Part shown: piece by piece, positions 19,009 to 26,628 of the stretch
Layout of the letters: every line of letters begins with the position of its first letter
How positions within the stretch are numbered: the first letter of the stretch is position 1
Source: PVC group bacterium
GTDB taxonomy: Bacteria > Verrucomicrobiota > Kiritimatiellia > UBA8416 > PXDI01
Assembly: GCA_003565095.1 (NCBI GenBank)
Contig: PXDI01000080.1
Coordinates: forward strand, 1-26,628
DNA length: 26,628 bases
Reading direction: 5' to 3'
The notes under the pieces: generated by a model
What the model saw: only the letters and a program-made list of their open reading frames with translations
What the model was told of the DNA's origin: nothing
Database searches by the model: none
Translations under genes and position numbers: made by a program

Positions 19009-19692
19009 TTGGGACAGAAGGTAAATCCAGTGGGACTGCGGGTAAGTGTGACCAAAGACTGGCGGTCACGCTGGTTCGGCAGGAACCGCGATTTTGGCAA
19101 GATGCTCGTGGAAGACATCATGATCCGCGAGGTGGTCAAGAAGCGCCTGGCTAATGCGGCGGTTTCTGACATCAGAATTGAGCGTTATGCCAATCGCGTA
19201 CGTATCAATGTATTCACCGCCCGTCCGGGTGTGGTGATTGGACGTAAGGGGCAGGATATTGAACGTATCCGCACCGACCTGTCGAAGAAAACCGGCAAGG
19301 AAATTTATATTGAGATCCGTGAAGTGCGTGATGCCGACACGAATGCGCAACTGGTTGCGGAAAATATCGCCACGCAGGTTGAGCGCCGTGTTTCACTGCG
19401 CCGCGCCATGAAAAGAGCAATTAAAATTGCGATGGACATGGGTGCCGACGGCATAAAAGTGCGTGCATCAGGACGCCTGAACGGAGCGGAGCTTTCGCGC
19501 GTTGAGTGGTATAAGGAAGGTAAAACTCCTTTACATACTTTACGTTCGAATATCGACTACGGTTTTGCTGAGGCCGCCACGATGGCAGGTCTTATCGGAA
19601 TCAAGGTCTGGATTTGCAAGGACAGTCCGGTAACCGAACAGACTCAGTCCCGTGGAGCTGGAAGGAGGCGCACCAATGCCGCTAATGCCTAA
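19009..19692 (+). CDS. rpsC: 30S ribosomal protein S3, TTG start
   Basis: S3 lines the mRNA entry channel and helps unwind mRNA. The start is TTG 19009 (MGQKVNPVGLRVS, the family N-terminus) with AAGGAG at 18996-19001 and a seven-base spacer. A longer frame from 18970 overlaps rplV and is rejected. The protein is 227 residues. The KH domain motif is GVVIGRKGQDIERIR. The C-terminal domain includes GADGIKVRASGRLNGAE and KVWICKD. The last 17 bases overlap the start of rplP. Confidence 0.97.
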   Translation: MGQKVNPVGLRVSVTKDWRSRWFGRNRDFGKMLVEDIMIREVVKKRLANAAVSDIRIERYANRVRINVFTARPGVVIGRKGQDIERIRTDLSKKTGKEIYIEIREVRDADTNAQLVAENIATQVERRVSLRRAMKRAIKIAMDMGADGIKVRASGRLNGAELSRVEWYKEGKTPLHTLRSNIDYGFAEAATMAGLIGIKVWICKDSPVTEQTQSRGAGRRRTNAANA

Positions 19693-20095
19693 ACGCGTAA
19701 AGCACCGGAAAGTACAGCGCGGCAGCCGTAAAGGTAATGCGCAGTCAGGCGCCACATTGGCGTTTGGCGAGTACGGTCTAAAGTCAATGGGGCGCGCCTG
19801 GATCAAGAATACGCAGATTGAAGCCTGCCGTGTGGCGATTAACCGCTATATGAAACGCAAGGGCCGTTTGTGGATCAGAGTGTTTCCTGACAAGCCGGTT
19901 TCCAAGAAACCGATTGAAGTGCGCATGGGTAAAGGCAAGGGCAATCCGGAGTACTGGGTTGCGGTTGTCAGACCCGGCGTGATGCTCTTTGAAGTGGGCG
20001 GGGTGCCCGAAAAGGTGGCGCGCGGTGCGATGCGGCTGGCGGATGCCAAGCTGGGAATCCCCACCAGATTTATCAGCCGTCATACCGGAGAATAA
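19676..20095 (+). CDS. rplP: 50S ribosomal protein L16
   Basis: L16 organises the A-site tRNA elbow region of the large subunit. I choose ATG 19676 (MPLMPKRVKHRKVQRG) behind AAGGAGG at 19662-19668. A GTG at 19652 is in frame but lies upstream of that site. The protein is 139 residues. It has GRAWIKNTQIEACRVAINRY and the conserved RMGKGKGNPEYWVAVV, where E. coli L16 is hydroxylated on the Arg. The start lies inside rpsC. Confidence 0.97.
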   Translation: MPLMPKRVKHRKVQRGSRKGNAQSGATLAFGEYGLKSMGRAWIKNTQIEACRVAINRYMKRKGRLWIRVFPDKPVSKKPIEVRMGKGKGNPEYWVAVVRPGVMLFEVGGVPEKVARGAMRLADAKLGIPTRFISRHTGE

Positions 20096-20101
20096 GCAGA
20101 T

Positions 20102-20305
20102 ATGAAAGCTCGCGATTTACGTGAACAGTCTGACCATGAGCTTGCTGAAGCCATGGCCGAGACACGGAATGAATACGACAACATTAAGGTAAAAGGGGCG
20201 TTAGGCGATGAGGGTGCTAATTTCGTCAAGGCACGGATATTGCGCCGTAACGCCGCACGCATAAAAACTATCATACGGGAACGGGAGTTAAAGAGTCATG
20301 GCTGA
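20102..20305 (+). CDS. rpmC: 50S ribosomal protein L29
   Basis: L29 is a small helical-hairpin protein near the tunnel exit beside L23. The 67 residues start MKARDLREQSDHELAEAM and continue with a second helix (NFVKARILRRNAARIKTII). Length and position between rplP and rpsQ fit. The stop overlaps the rpsQ start by eight bases. Confidence 0.94.
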   Translation: MKARDLREQSDHELAEAMAETRNEYDNIKVKGALGDEGANFVKARILRRNAARIKTIIRERELKSHG

Positions 20306-20579
20306 GGCGCAAAACGATCAACGCGGACTGCGCAAGAAGCGCAGGGGGACAGTCGTCAGCCGCAGCGGCGACAAGTCGGTAAAAGTCAGGGTTTCGCGCC
20401 GGAAGCGGCATCCTTTGTACGGTAAGGAAGTGACTGTTTCGCGGCATTTTCACGCCCATGACGAAGAAAACCGCGCGCAAGTCGGGGATATAGTTGTTTT
20501 GCATGAAACACGCCCCATCAGCAAGCTGAAGCGCTGGCGGGTGGCTGAAGTGATTCCTGCCGGAACCGTGGCTGAATAG
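20298..20579 (+). CDS. rpsQ: 30S ribosomal protein S17
   Basis: S17 is a primary 16S-binding protein with an OB fold. The 93 residues include RKKRRGTVVSRSGDKSVKVRV, SRRKRHPLYGKEVTVSRHFHAHDEE (split over two strands) and the family end GDIVVLHETRPISKLKRW. It ends the S10 gene set; rplN starts 11 bases later with no sign of a terminator between. Confidence 0.97.
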   Translation: MAEAQNDQRGLRKKRRGTVVSRSGDKSVKVRVSRRKRHPLYGKEVTVSRHFHAHDEENRAQVGDIVVLHETRPISKLKRWRVAEVIPAGTVAE

Positions 20580-20590
20580 GGGAAAGTGTC

Positions 20591-20956
20591 ATGATTAGAG
20601 AATTGAGCAGTCTGGTAGTGGCGGATAATACAGGGGCACGGCGTGTAATGTGTTTCCGGGTGCTTGGGCAGCGCAAGCGTACCGCGCATGTCGGTGACAT
20701 AATTAAAGTTTCCGTGAAAGAGGCCCAGCCGCGCGGCATGGTGAAAAAAGGTCAGGTATGCAATGCTTTGATTGTTCGCACCTGTCAGCCGCTGCGCCGT
20801 GACGACGGGTCCTATGTCCGTTTTGATAATAACGCATGTGTTATTGTTGATGCGCAGAACAATCCGATCGGTTCGCGGATTTTCGGGCCGGTGGCCCGTG
20901 AGTTGCGGGATAAAAATTATATGAAGGTTATATCGCTGGCCCCGGAGGTGCTCTGA
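20591..20956 (+). CDS. rplN: 50S ribosomal protein L14
   Basis: L14 lies at the subunit interface and, in many bacteria, binds the silencing factor RsfS. The 121 residues show VADNTGARRVMCFRVLG, HVGDIIKVSVKEAQPRG, and the C-terminal RIFGPVARELRDKNYMKVISLAPEVL. It opens the spc set. The 60-base gap to rplX is one of the larger ones in the region and holds no convincing promoter or terminator. Confidence 0.98.
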   Translation: MIRELSSLVVADNTGARRVMCFRVLGQRKRTAHVGDIIKVSVKEAQPRGMVKKGQVCNALIVRTCQPLRRDDGSYVRFDNNACVIVDAQNNPIGSRIFGPVARELRDKNYMKVISLAPEVL

Positions 20957-21016
20957 ACGCTCAATGCGTGCGGCGGGAATGCGGTGTTTTGAAAACGAGG
21001 AACTGAGGATATACCA

Positions 21017-21337
21017 GTGAGTAAAAGAAGGATAAAGAAAGGCGACACAGTGATCGTGATTGCCGGCGAGGATGCCGGCAAGACGGGCAAGGTGCTGCTG
21101 GTTGTGCCGGAAAAGAACCGGCTGCTGGTCGAGGGGTTGAATCTGGTAAAGAAAGCGCTACGCAAGTCGGAGAGTTCCCCGCAGGGCGGAATTGTCGAGC
21201 AAGAGGCGCCGATACACATTTCGAATGTTATGCTGTATGATCCGGAAGCCAAACGCGGGGTTCGCGTCAGCCGGGAACGGGAAGGCGGCCGGAGTGTTAG
21301 AAAGAGCAAGGCGTCATCGCACGTTTTTGATCAGTGA
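21017..21337 (+). CDS. rplX: 50S ribosomal protein L24, GTG start
   Basis: L24 starts large-subunit assembly and later sits near the tunnel exit. The 106 residues have the KOW motif RIKKGDTVIVIAGEDAGKTGKV near the N-terminus, VEGLNLVKK and EAPIHISNVMLYDP. The start is GTG 21017, with GAGG in ctgaggatatacc. The next gene begins nine bases after the stop. Confidence 0.97.
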   Translation: MSKRRIKKGDTVIVIAGEDAGKTGKVLLVVPEKNRLLVEGLNLVKKALRKSESSPQGGIVEQEAPIHISNVMLYDPEAKRGVRVSREREGGRSVRKSKASSHVFDQ

Positions 21338-21345
21338 GGAAATTC

Positions 21346-21882
21346 ATGTCAAGATTGAAGGATAAATATATTGGCGAGATTCGCACCGGACTGGCCGAAA
21401 AGCTGGGAATCAAGAATGTCATGCAGATTCCCAGGGTATCCAAGGTTGTGGTGAACATGGGGTTGGGGATCGCCGACAAAGATGCACTCAAGAAGCATAC
21501 GGATGAACTGGCGGCCATAACCGGTCAGCGCCCCGTTGTTATTAAAGCACGTAAAAGCATCTCAAATTTCAAGCTGCGGGAAGGGATGAACATCGGCACC
21601 AAAGTAACATTACGCGGTGAACGCATGTTCGAATTTCTCGATCGCCTGATTAATTCGGCCCTGCCGCGTATTCGCGATTTTCGCGGAGTATCGCGGCGCG
21701 GGTTTGATGGGCGGGGTAATTATACCCTGGGAATCAAGGAACAGAGTATTTTCCCTGAGATTGACCCGAATGCGGTCACAAATATTCAGGGTATGGATAT
21801 AACGATTGTTACATCAACGGAAGATGACCGGGCTGCCCGGGAGTTGCTCACAATGATGGGCATGCCGTTTGCAGCAAAGTAA
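21346..21882 (+). CDS. rplE: 50S ribosomal protein L5
   Basis: L5 binds 5S rRNA and contacts P-site tRNA and S13. ATG 21346 (MSRLKDKYIGEIRTGL) follows tgaggaaattc; the in-frame GTG 21334 overlaps the rplX stop and lacks a site. The protein is 178 residues, the family length. It shows MQIPRVSKVVVNMGLG, TGQRPVVIKARKSISNFKLR, and DFRGVSRRGFDGRGNYTLGI near the C-terminal half. Confidence 0.98.
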   Translation: MSRLKDKYIGEIRTGLAEKLGIKNVMQIPRVSKVVVNMGLGIADKDALKKHTDELAAITGQRPVVIKARKSISNFKLREGMNIGTKVTLRGERMFEFLDRLINSALPRIRDFRGVSRRGFDGRGNYTLGIKEQSIFPEIDPNAVTNIQGMDITIVTSTEDDRAARELLTMMGMPFAAK

Positions 21883-21894
21883 GGAGGATGGACG

Positions 21895-22080
21895 GTGGCA
21901 AAAACATCGTTGATTGTAAAGTGTGAACGGAAACCTAAGTTTCAGGTCAGGAAGTATAATCGCTGCAAGAATTGCGGCAGGCCGCGGGCATTTATGCGCA
22001 AGTTTCAATTGTGCCGCATATGTTTCAGGGAAATGGCGCAATCCGGGAAAATTCCCGGTGTGACAAAGGCAAGCTGGTAA
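21895..22080 (+). CDS. rpsN: 30S ribosomal protein S14, zinc-binding short type, GTG start
   Basis: S14 completes the 30S head next to S3 and S19. This is the 61-residue zinc form, with C24, C27, C40 and C43 all present and the typical end GKIPGVTKASW. Start is GTG 21895 with GGAGG at 21883-21887. Its place between rplE and rpsH is standard. The four zinc ligands are intact, unlike those of L33 in this window. Confidence 0.97.
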   Translation: MAKTSLIVKCERKPKFQVRKYNRCKNCGRPRAFMRKFQLCRICFREMAQSGKIPGVTKASW

Positions 22081-22092
22081 CGGGGTGAATAG

Positions 22093-22488
22093 ATGAGTTG
22101 GTCGGATCCTATTGCTGATATGTTGACGCGCATTCGCAATGCGCAGCAAGCCGGGCATGAAGTGGTAAATATACCTTATTCACGCCAGAAGGCTTCAATC
22201 GCGGGTGTGTTGAAGAATAATGGATATGTCAAGGACGTGGTGACCGACGGCGGTCCGAAGCGTATTTTGCGTGTTTATTTGAAGTACCAGGATGGCGGTG
22301 AGCCGGCCATCAGCGGTATAAAGCGGGTAAGCTCTCCAGGCTTGCGGCGCTATGTGAATGTACGTGACCTGCCAAGAGTGCTTGGCGGTATGGGTGTAGC
22401 GGTTTTAAGTACATCAACGGGCATTATGACTGACGGTGAGGCACGCAAGAAGCGTGTCGGTGGTGAGTGGATTTGCTCGGTTTGGTGA
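22093..22488 (+). CDS. rpsH: 30S ribosomal protein S8
   Basis: S8 binds helix 21 of 16S rRNA early in assembly and in E. coli represses the spc operon. The 131 residues show SDPIADMLTRIRNAQQAGH, VSSPGLRRYVNVRDLPRVLGG and the C-terminal STSTGIMTDGEARKKRVGGE followed by ICSVW. I found no obvious S8-binding mimic near the rplE start, but did not fold it. Confidence 0.98.
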   Translation: MSWSDPIADMLTRIRNAQQAGHEVVNIPYSRQKASIAGVLKNNGYVKDVVTDGGPKRILRVYLKYQDGGEPAISGIKRVSSPGLRRYVNVRDLPRVLGGMGVAVLSTSTGIMTDGEARKKRVGGEWICSVW

Positions 22489-22502
22489 GGAGATATTAAG
22501 TT

Positions 22503-23039
22503 ATGTCGAGAATCGGAGAAATGCCGGTAGTGATACCTTCCGGAGTTACCGTCAAGGTGGAAGCCGGGAAAGTCCTGGTAAAAGGGCCCAAGGGTGAACT
22601 GACTGTTGAAGTGCCTTCGCGCATCAGTGTTGATGTTGCAGACGGGGAACTGAAGGTGAACCGTGATGGCGATAACCGGCTGGCAAAGAGTTTTCACGGA
22701 TTAGTGCGCAGTTTGATCGCCAATGCTGTTGAAGGCGTATCAAACGGCTACACGCGTGATCTTGAAATCGAAGGTGTCGGTTTTAAAGCTGCTGTACAAG
22801 GTCGGAAACTTGAGCTGTCACTTGGTTTCGCTAGTCCGAAGATCTTTATGATCCCGGACGGGATACAGGTGACTGAGCAGGGCGGCACAAAGCTTACCGT
22901 TACCGGGATTGACAAGCAGCAGGTTGGTGAGGCCGCCGCGCGAATCCGTGCGTATTTTCCGGCGGAACCTTACAAAGGCAAGGGTTTGCGTTACAAGGGC
23001 GAGCGGATCCGCCGCAAGGTCGGCAAGACAGTGGCTTAG
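22503..23039 (+). CDS. rplF: 50S ribosomal protein L6
   Basis: L6 lies near the factor-binding site and the sarcin-ricin loop. The 178 residues contain two repeated domains, with MSRIGEMPVVIPSGVTV at the start. The C-terminal signature is EPYKGKGLRYKGERIRRKVGKT. GAGGAG at 22487-22492 serves the ATG. Position and length are standard. Confidence 0.98.
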   Translation: MSRIGEMPVVIPSGVTVKVEAGKVLVKGPKGELTVEVPSRISVDVADGELKVNRDGDNRLAKSFHGLVRSLIANAVEGVSNGYTRDLEIEGVGFKAAVQGRKLELSLGFASPKIFMIPDGIQVTEQGGTKLTVTGIDKQQVGEAAARIRAYFPAEPYKGKGLRYKGERIRRKVGKTVA

Positions 23040-23059
23040 AGGACTTGAGGAGAAGGTAA

Positions 23060-23431
23060 ATGGCTATTTTAAGCAGAAAAGAGGCGCGTCAGAAGCGGCA
23101 CCGCAGGGTGCGGCGGAAGGTGGCCGGAACCGCGGAAATCCCGCGTATGTCAATGATGGTTTCAGGGCGGAATATCTATGTCCAGTTTATCGATGATGAC
23201 AGCGGCGTGACACTGGCTCAGGCCTCAAGTGTTAAGCATGCCGGATTCAAGAGTGCAACAGTGGATGTTGCCCGTGAGATTGGCAAGGTAGCCGCTGAGA
23301 ACGCAGTTGCCAAGGGGATTAAGCGGGTTGTAGTGGATCGCGGCGGGTTCCGTTTTCATGGCCGGATCAAGGCCATTGTGGATGCCGCCTGTGAAAATGG
23401 ATTGGTAATGAGCATGAAGGAGACGACGTGA
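23060..23431 (+). CDS. rplR: 50S ribosomal protein L18
   Basis: L18 binds 5S rRNA together with L5. The 123 residues have a basic N-terminus (RKEARQKRHRRVRRKVAGT), then SGRNIYVQFIDDDSGVTLAQASS and the C-terminal VVDRGGFRFHGRIKAIVDAA. Ribosome sites gaggag and aagg precede the ATG. The TGA stop overlaps the GTG start of rpsE. Confidence 0.97.
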   Translation: MAILSRKEARQKRHRRVRRKVAGTAEIPRMSMMVSGRNIYVQFIDDDSGVTLAQASSVKHAGFKSATVDVAREIGKVAAENAVAKGIKRVVVDRGGFRFHGRIKAIVDAACENGLVMSMKETT

Positions 23432-23937
23432 ACGTGGAAGCGATCGTGGACGGTAGCGTGGAAACAGCAGAATTTGAGGAGCGGGTTGTTTTTGTCAACC
23501 GCTGTTCAAAGGTGGTAAAGGGCGGGCGTCGCTTCAGCTTCAGCGCCGTTGTGGTGGTTGGCAACCGCGCCGGCCTGGTCGGTTACGGGTTTGGTAAGGC
23601 CAATGAAGTACCTGACGCCATTCGCAAGGGTAGTGAAATGGCCCGCCGCGGGCTGATGTCGATTACAATGAAGGAGCGGACAATTCCGCATGACGTGATC
23701 GGTGTGCATGGCGGTGCGCGTGTGTTACTGCGTTCGGCTTCACCCGGTACCGGTGTGATTGCCGGTGGTGCAATGCGTGCTGTTCTGGATGTCAGCGGAG
23801 TTCGTGATGTTTTGGGTAAATCGCTTGGCAGCAAGAACAAGCTGAATGTAGTGAAGGCAACCTTCGATGCACTCGAGCAATTGCGTTCGGAAGAAGAGAT
23901 TTCCAGGGTGCGCGGTATAGCGCATGCCCAGTCTTAA
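23428..23937 (+). CDS. rpsE: 30S ribosomal protein S5, GTG start
   Basis: S5 controls decoding accuracy and lines the mRNA entry channel. The 169 residues show RVVFVNRCSKVVKGGRRFSF, VVVGNRAGLVGYGFGKANEV, and the second domain PGTGVIAGGAMRAVLDVSGV then GSKNKLNVVKATFDAL. GTG 23428 is chosen over GTG 23434 because AAGGAG at 23417-23422 lies five bases away. rplO follows after only 19 bases, leaving no room for rpmD. Confidence 0.97.
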   Translation: MNVEAIVDGSVETAEFEERVVFVNRCSKVVKGGRRFSFSAVVVVGNRAGLVGYGFGKANEVPDAIRKGSEMARRGLMSITMKERTIPHDVIGVHGGARVLLRSASPGTGVIAGGAMRAVLDVSGVRDVLGKSLGSKNKLNVVKATFDALEQLRSEEEISRVRGIAHAQS

Positions 23938-23956
23938 AGCGGAACAGGGATAAAAT

Positions 23957-24403
23957 ATGAATTTACACTCTTTGAAAAATACACCGGGAGCCAAGACCAG
24001 CCGGATGCGGGTCGGCCGCGGGCATGGCTCAGGCAAGGGCAAAACCTCCGGGCGCGGGCACAAGGGACAGATGGCGCGCAAAGGCGCCAATCACAGGCCG
24101 GCCTTTGAAGGCGGTCAGATGCCTTTGATCCGCCGGATTCCAAAGGTCGGGTTTAATCCTGTTTCAAGGACCGAGTATTCGCCGGTCAATGTCAGCCGCA
24201 TCAATTGTTTTGAAGCCGGTAGTGAGGTGACTGTTGACAGTCTGCGTAAGGCCGGATTGGTGAAGGGCAGAAAGTCGCTGGTCAAGATTCTCGGGCATGG
24301 TGAAATTGACCGTGCGCTAAATGTGAAGGCTGCGGCCTTCAGCGATTCAGCCCGGCGCAAGATTGAGGCGGCCGGCGGAAAATGTGAAGTGGTTAAAGGT
24401 TAA
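23957..24403 (+). CDS. rplO: 50S ribosomal protein L15
   Basis: L15 is a late-assembly core protein of the large subunit. The 148 residues have the Gly/Arg/Lys-rich N-terminal extension (RVGRGHGSGKGKTSGRGHKG), FEGGQMPLIRRIPKVGF, and the C-terminal domain ending RRKIEAAGGKCEVVKG. The stop and the secY start share one base (taatg), suggesting coupled translation. Confidence 0.98.
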   Translation: MNLHSLKNTPGAKTSRMRVGRGHGSGKGKTSGRGHKGQMARKGANHRPAFEGGQMPLIRRIPKVGFNPVSRTEYSPVNVSRINCFEAGSEVTVDSLRKAGLVKGRKSLVKILGHGEIDRALNVKAAAFSDSARRKIEAAGGKCEVVKG

Positions 24404-25749
24404 TGATTTCAGCGTTTGCCAACTCCTTTAAGATTCCCGAGCTGCGGAAGAGAATTCTTTTCACGCTCGGGCTGCTGTTTATCGGCCGCATTATTTCAAC
24501 TGTGCCGGCTCCCGGTGTTGATGCACGGGAACTGCAGCGGCTGATTGCCGAGATTGAAAGTCAGGTTGGCGGCGGTTTTCTCGGGCTGATCGATATGTTC
24601 AGCGGCGGGGCATTGAGTAATGTGGCTGTCGGCGCGCTGAGTATCTGGCCGTATATCAGCGCCTCGATTATTCTGCAGCTTATGACTGCGATTGTGCCGG
24701 CACTGGAGCGGATGAAACGCGAAGGTGAATCCGGCATGCAGAAGCTGAACCAGTGGACGCGCTACCTGACGCTGATCATCTGCGTAATTCAGGGTTTGTT
24801 TCTGGCCATCAGTCTGGAAAACCCGCAACAGCTCGGATTACCTGGCCGGATTGTGCTGAATCCCGGTATGGGCTTTAGAATGATGACGGTGCTGACACTA
24901 ACCACCGGGACAATGTTGACGATGTGGCTTGGTGAGCAAATTACCGAGCGCGGCATCGGAAACGGCATATCGCTGATCATCACAATTAACATTTGCAGCC
25001 GTCTGCCTGCCGCAATCTTCGAGATGGTCAATATGTTTCAGCGTATTGAGGGTGTGGCGCAGTTCAACATGTTTCATCTGGCGGGCCTCTTGATAATGAT
25101 CTTTCTGGTAACCGCCGGAACGATTGCGCTGACCCAGGGTTTGCGTAAGATTCCGATCCATACCGCTAAGCGGGTGGTAGGGCGCAAGGTCTTCGGCGGT
25201 CAGAATACTTATATGCCTTTGCGGGTGAATTATGCCGGTGTCATGCCGATCATCTTTGCCGGAGCCATGCTGGCATTTCCGGCGGCCATCCTGCGCCGTT
25301 TTGAAATGACTCAGTGGCTGGGCGATCAGCTCGCAATGGACCGTCCGCTGTATATGGTGGTTTATGGTGTGATGATTCTTTTCTTTTCATATTTCTGGGT
25401 GGCCACGCAGTTTAATCCGCTGCAGATTGCCGACGATTTGAAGCGCAACGGCGGCTATGTTCCCGGAATCCGTCCCGGACGTGCCACCGCGGACTATTTG
25501 GACCGTACAATGACCCGCATTACGCTGATCGGTGCGCTGGCATTGACGGTAATCGCGGTTATTCCATCGGTTCTGCATGTTTATTTCCGGATCCCTTGGT
25601 TGATCTCCTCGTTTATGGGCGGAACCAGTCTGCTGATTATTGTCGGTGTCAGTCTGGATACCATGCGCCAGATGGAATCGCACCTGCTAATGCGCCATTA
25701 TGACGGTTTCTTGAAGAAGGGCCGTATTCGTTCACGGGCGTCACGGTAG
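24403..25749 (+). CDS. secY: Preprotein translocase subunit SecY
   Basis: SecY is the protein-conducting channel of the inner membrane, working with SecE and SecA. The 448 residues fit the ten-span family. There is a first hydrophobic span at about 18-34 and the plug segment GLIDMFSGGALS at about 61-72. WPYISASIILQLMTAIVP begins the second span, the conserved GIGNGISLII lies mid-protein, and the tail KKGRIRSRASR is cytosolic. It is the last spc gene before map; adk, which often follows secY, is absent here. Confidence 0.98.
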   Translation: MISAFANSFKIPELRKRILFTLGLLFIGRIISTVPAPGVDARELQRLIAEIESQVGGGFLGLIDMFSGGALSNVAVGALSIWPYISASIILQLMTAIVPALERMKREGESGMQKLNQWTRYLTLIICVIQGLFLAISLENPQQLGLPGRIVLNPGMGFRMMTVLTLTTGTMLTMWLGEQITERGIGNGISLIITINICSRLPAAIFEMVNMFQRIEGVAQFNMFHLAGLLIMIFLVTAGTIALTQGLRKIPIHTAKRVVGRKVFGGQNTYMPLRVNYAGVMPIIFAGAMLAFPAAILRRFEMTQWLGDQLAMDRPLYMVVYGVMILFFSYFWVATQFNPLQIADDLKRNGGYVPGIRPGRATADYLDRTMTRITLIGALALTVIAVIPSVLHVYFRIPWLISSFMGGTSLLIIVGVSLDTMRQMESHLLMRHYDGFLKKGRIRSRASR

Positions 25750-25773
25750 GCTTGGCATGCGGGCGGTAGAGCT

Positions 25774-26520
25774 ATGATTGTTATAAAAACGCCGCGTCAG
25801 CTTGAGCAGATGCGGGTCAGTGGGGGAATCGCGGCACGGGTGCGGGAAGCGGTTGCGGCTTGTGTCCGGCCGGGTGTTACCACCGCTGAGCTGGGCGATT
25901 ATGCGGCTGAGTTGATTGGTAAGGAAGGTGCCCGCAGTGCTTTTCTGGGATATCATGGATATCCGGGGCAGATTTGTGTATCGGTGAATGAGGAAGTCGT
26001 TCACGGGATTCCGGGAAAAAGACGTATCGAGATGGGTGATATTGTCAGCCTGGATGTCGGCGTGCTTTACGACGGTTTTATCGGCGACACCGCCACCACC
26101 GTAATGGTCGGCGTGGTTGAGCCTGAGACGATCAGGCTGGTTCAGGTGACTGAAGCGTGTCTGGCCGCGGGGCTGGCAAAGCTGGTGTCCGGCAGGCGGC
26201 TGTCGGATTGCTCGCACGCCATTGAACAGGAGGCCCGCGCAGGCGGGTTTACTGTGGTGCGTAAGTTTGTGGGGCATGGCGTCGGACGGCAGATGCATGA
26301 AGACCCGCAGGTGCCCAACTTCGGGAGGCCTGGCCGCGGGCCGAAACTGCGTGCCGGAATGACTTTGGCGATTGAGCCGATGCTCAATGCCGGCCGGCAC
26401 GATGTGCGGGTGCTGAATGACGGATGGACCGCTGTTACCAGAGACGGCAGCCGTTCAGCACATTTTGAGCATACGGTTGCCGTTACTGATGACGGTTGTG
26501 AAATTTTGACAAAAGTATGA
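25774..26520 (+). CDS. map: Methionine aminopeptidase, type I
   Basis: This enzyme removes the initiator Met from new proteins. The 248 residues contain the complete two-metal site: D94, D105, H168, E201 and E232. H77 in NEEVVHGIPG and H175 supply the catalytic histidines. There is no N-terminal zinc-finger extension, so it is the short type Ia form. The ribosome site (ggtagag) is modest. Seven T follow the stop without a good preceding hairpin. infA, often next, is missing. Confidence 0.97.
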   Translation: MIVIKTPRQLEQMRVSGGIAARVREAVAACVRPGVTTAELGDYAAELIGKEGARSAFLGYHGYPGQICVSVNEEVVHGIPGKRRIEMGDIVSLDVGVLYDGFIGDTATTVMVGVVEPETIRLVQVTEACLAAGLAKLVSGRRLSDCSHAIEQEARAGGFTVVRKFVGHGVGRQMHEDPQVPNFGRPGRGPKLRAGMTLAIEPMLNAGRHDVRVLNDGWTAVTRDGSRSAHFEHTVAVTDDGCEILTKV

Positions 26521-26528
26521 TTTTTTTG

Positions 26529-26557
26529 TTGGAAACGGGAATATATTAGGATATATT
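26529..26557 (+). promoter_or_regulatory. Possible sigma-70-type promoter upstream of rpmJ
   Basis: TTGGAA (26529-26534) and TATATT (26552-26557) are separated by 17 bases in the most AT-rich gap of the window. Transcription would start near 26564, leaving a leader of about 25 bases before the rpmJ start. This suggests that the alpha-operon genes beyond the window can be transcribed separately. AT-rich sequence can mimic such boxes. Confidence 0.45.
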
Positions 26558-26589
26558 GATCGGTTTTTGAGAAGGAATGGAGAGAAACA

Positions 26590-26628
26590 GTGAAAGTTCG
26601 TAGTTCGGTAAAACGTATTTGTGAACAA
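26590..26628 (+). CDS. rpmJ: 50S ribosomal protein L36, N-terminal fragment cut by the window edge
   Basis: GTG 26590 opens the peptide MKVRSSVKRICEQ, which matches the start of zinc-type L36 (first Cys visible) through the last base of the window. The site aaggaatggag lies just upstream. rpmJ normally leads into rpsM, rpsK, rpsD and rpoA, and follows map or infA, which fits. Only 13 codons can be seen. Confidence 0.9.
   Translation, partial: MKVRSSVKRICEQ

Noticed and set aside
20957..21016. Possible promoter (TTGAAA, TATACC) between rplN and rplX
   Set aside because: The spacer is 15 bases and the start point would fall past the rplX GTG; the gaag-rich stretch is better explained as its ribosome site.
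26521..26527. Seven T directly after the map stop, terminator-like
   Set aside because: I could not draw a stable GC-rich hairpin immediately upstream; the available pairings are four bases or AT only.

Overview
The window is one unbroken, same-strand block of core translation, transcription and protein-export genes from a bacterium. Every supported gene is on the + strand and no gap exceeds about 165 bases, so there is almost no room for accessory DNA. I see no mobile element, CRISPR array, phage or defence gene, and I do not think it hides a new system. What merits a second look is a set of residue-level oddities in very conserved proteins, the RNA hairpins between genes, and the genes missing from an otherwise textbook order.

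Organism: the DNA is moderately GC-rich. The beta and beta-prime subunits carry the large insertions known from Proteobacteria, Bacteroidetes and PVC-type bacteria. EF-Tu lacks the usual Arg-Gly-Ile-Thr-Ile switch I string and reads Lys-Ile-Leu-Thr-Ile. There is no rpmD, and adk and infA are not in their common places. From memory this best fits the Verrucomicrobiota/Lentisphaerota/Kiritimatiellota side of the PVC group. That placement is an inference I could not test.

Layout: (1) 1-2184: the end of tuf, then a large hairpin, rpmG, a tRNA-Trp gene, secE and nusG. (2) 2222-12436: rplK, rplA, rplJ, rplL, a UUCG-capped hairpin, rpoB and rpoC, closed by a good intrinsic terminator at 12452-12482. 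(3) 12514-15589: the str genes rpsL, rpsG and fusA, with no tuf after fusA. (4) 15601-20579: the S10 set rpsJ, rplC, rplD, rplW, rplB, rpsS, rplV, rpsC, rplP, rpmC and rpsQ. (5) 20591-26520: the spc set rplN, rplX, rplE, rpsN (zinc type), rpsH, rplF, rplR, rpsE, rplO, secY and map. (6) From about 26529: a likely promoter and the first 13 codons of rpmJ, which normally heads the alpha operon.

Together the genes encode about 25 ribosomal proteins, two elongation factors, the two large RNA polymerase subunits, NusG (which couples polymerase to the ribosome), SecE and SecY (the protein-conducting channel) and methionine aminopeptidase (which trims new proteins). Many junctions overlap (rplC/rplD, rplD/rplW, rpsC/rplP, rpmC/rpsQ, rplR/rpsE, rplO/secY), which implies translational coupling. 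Several genes start with TTG or GTG behind strong Shine-Dalgarno sites.
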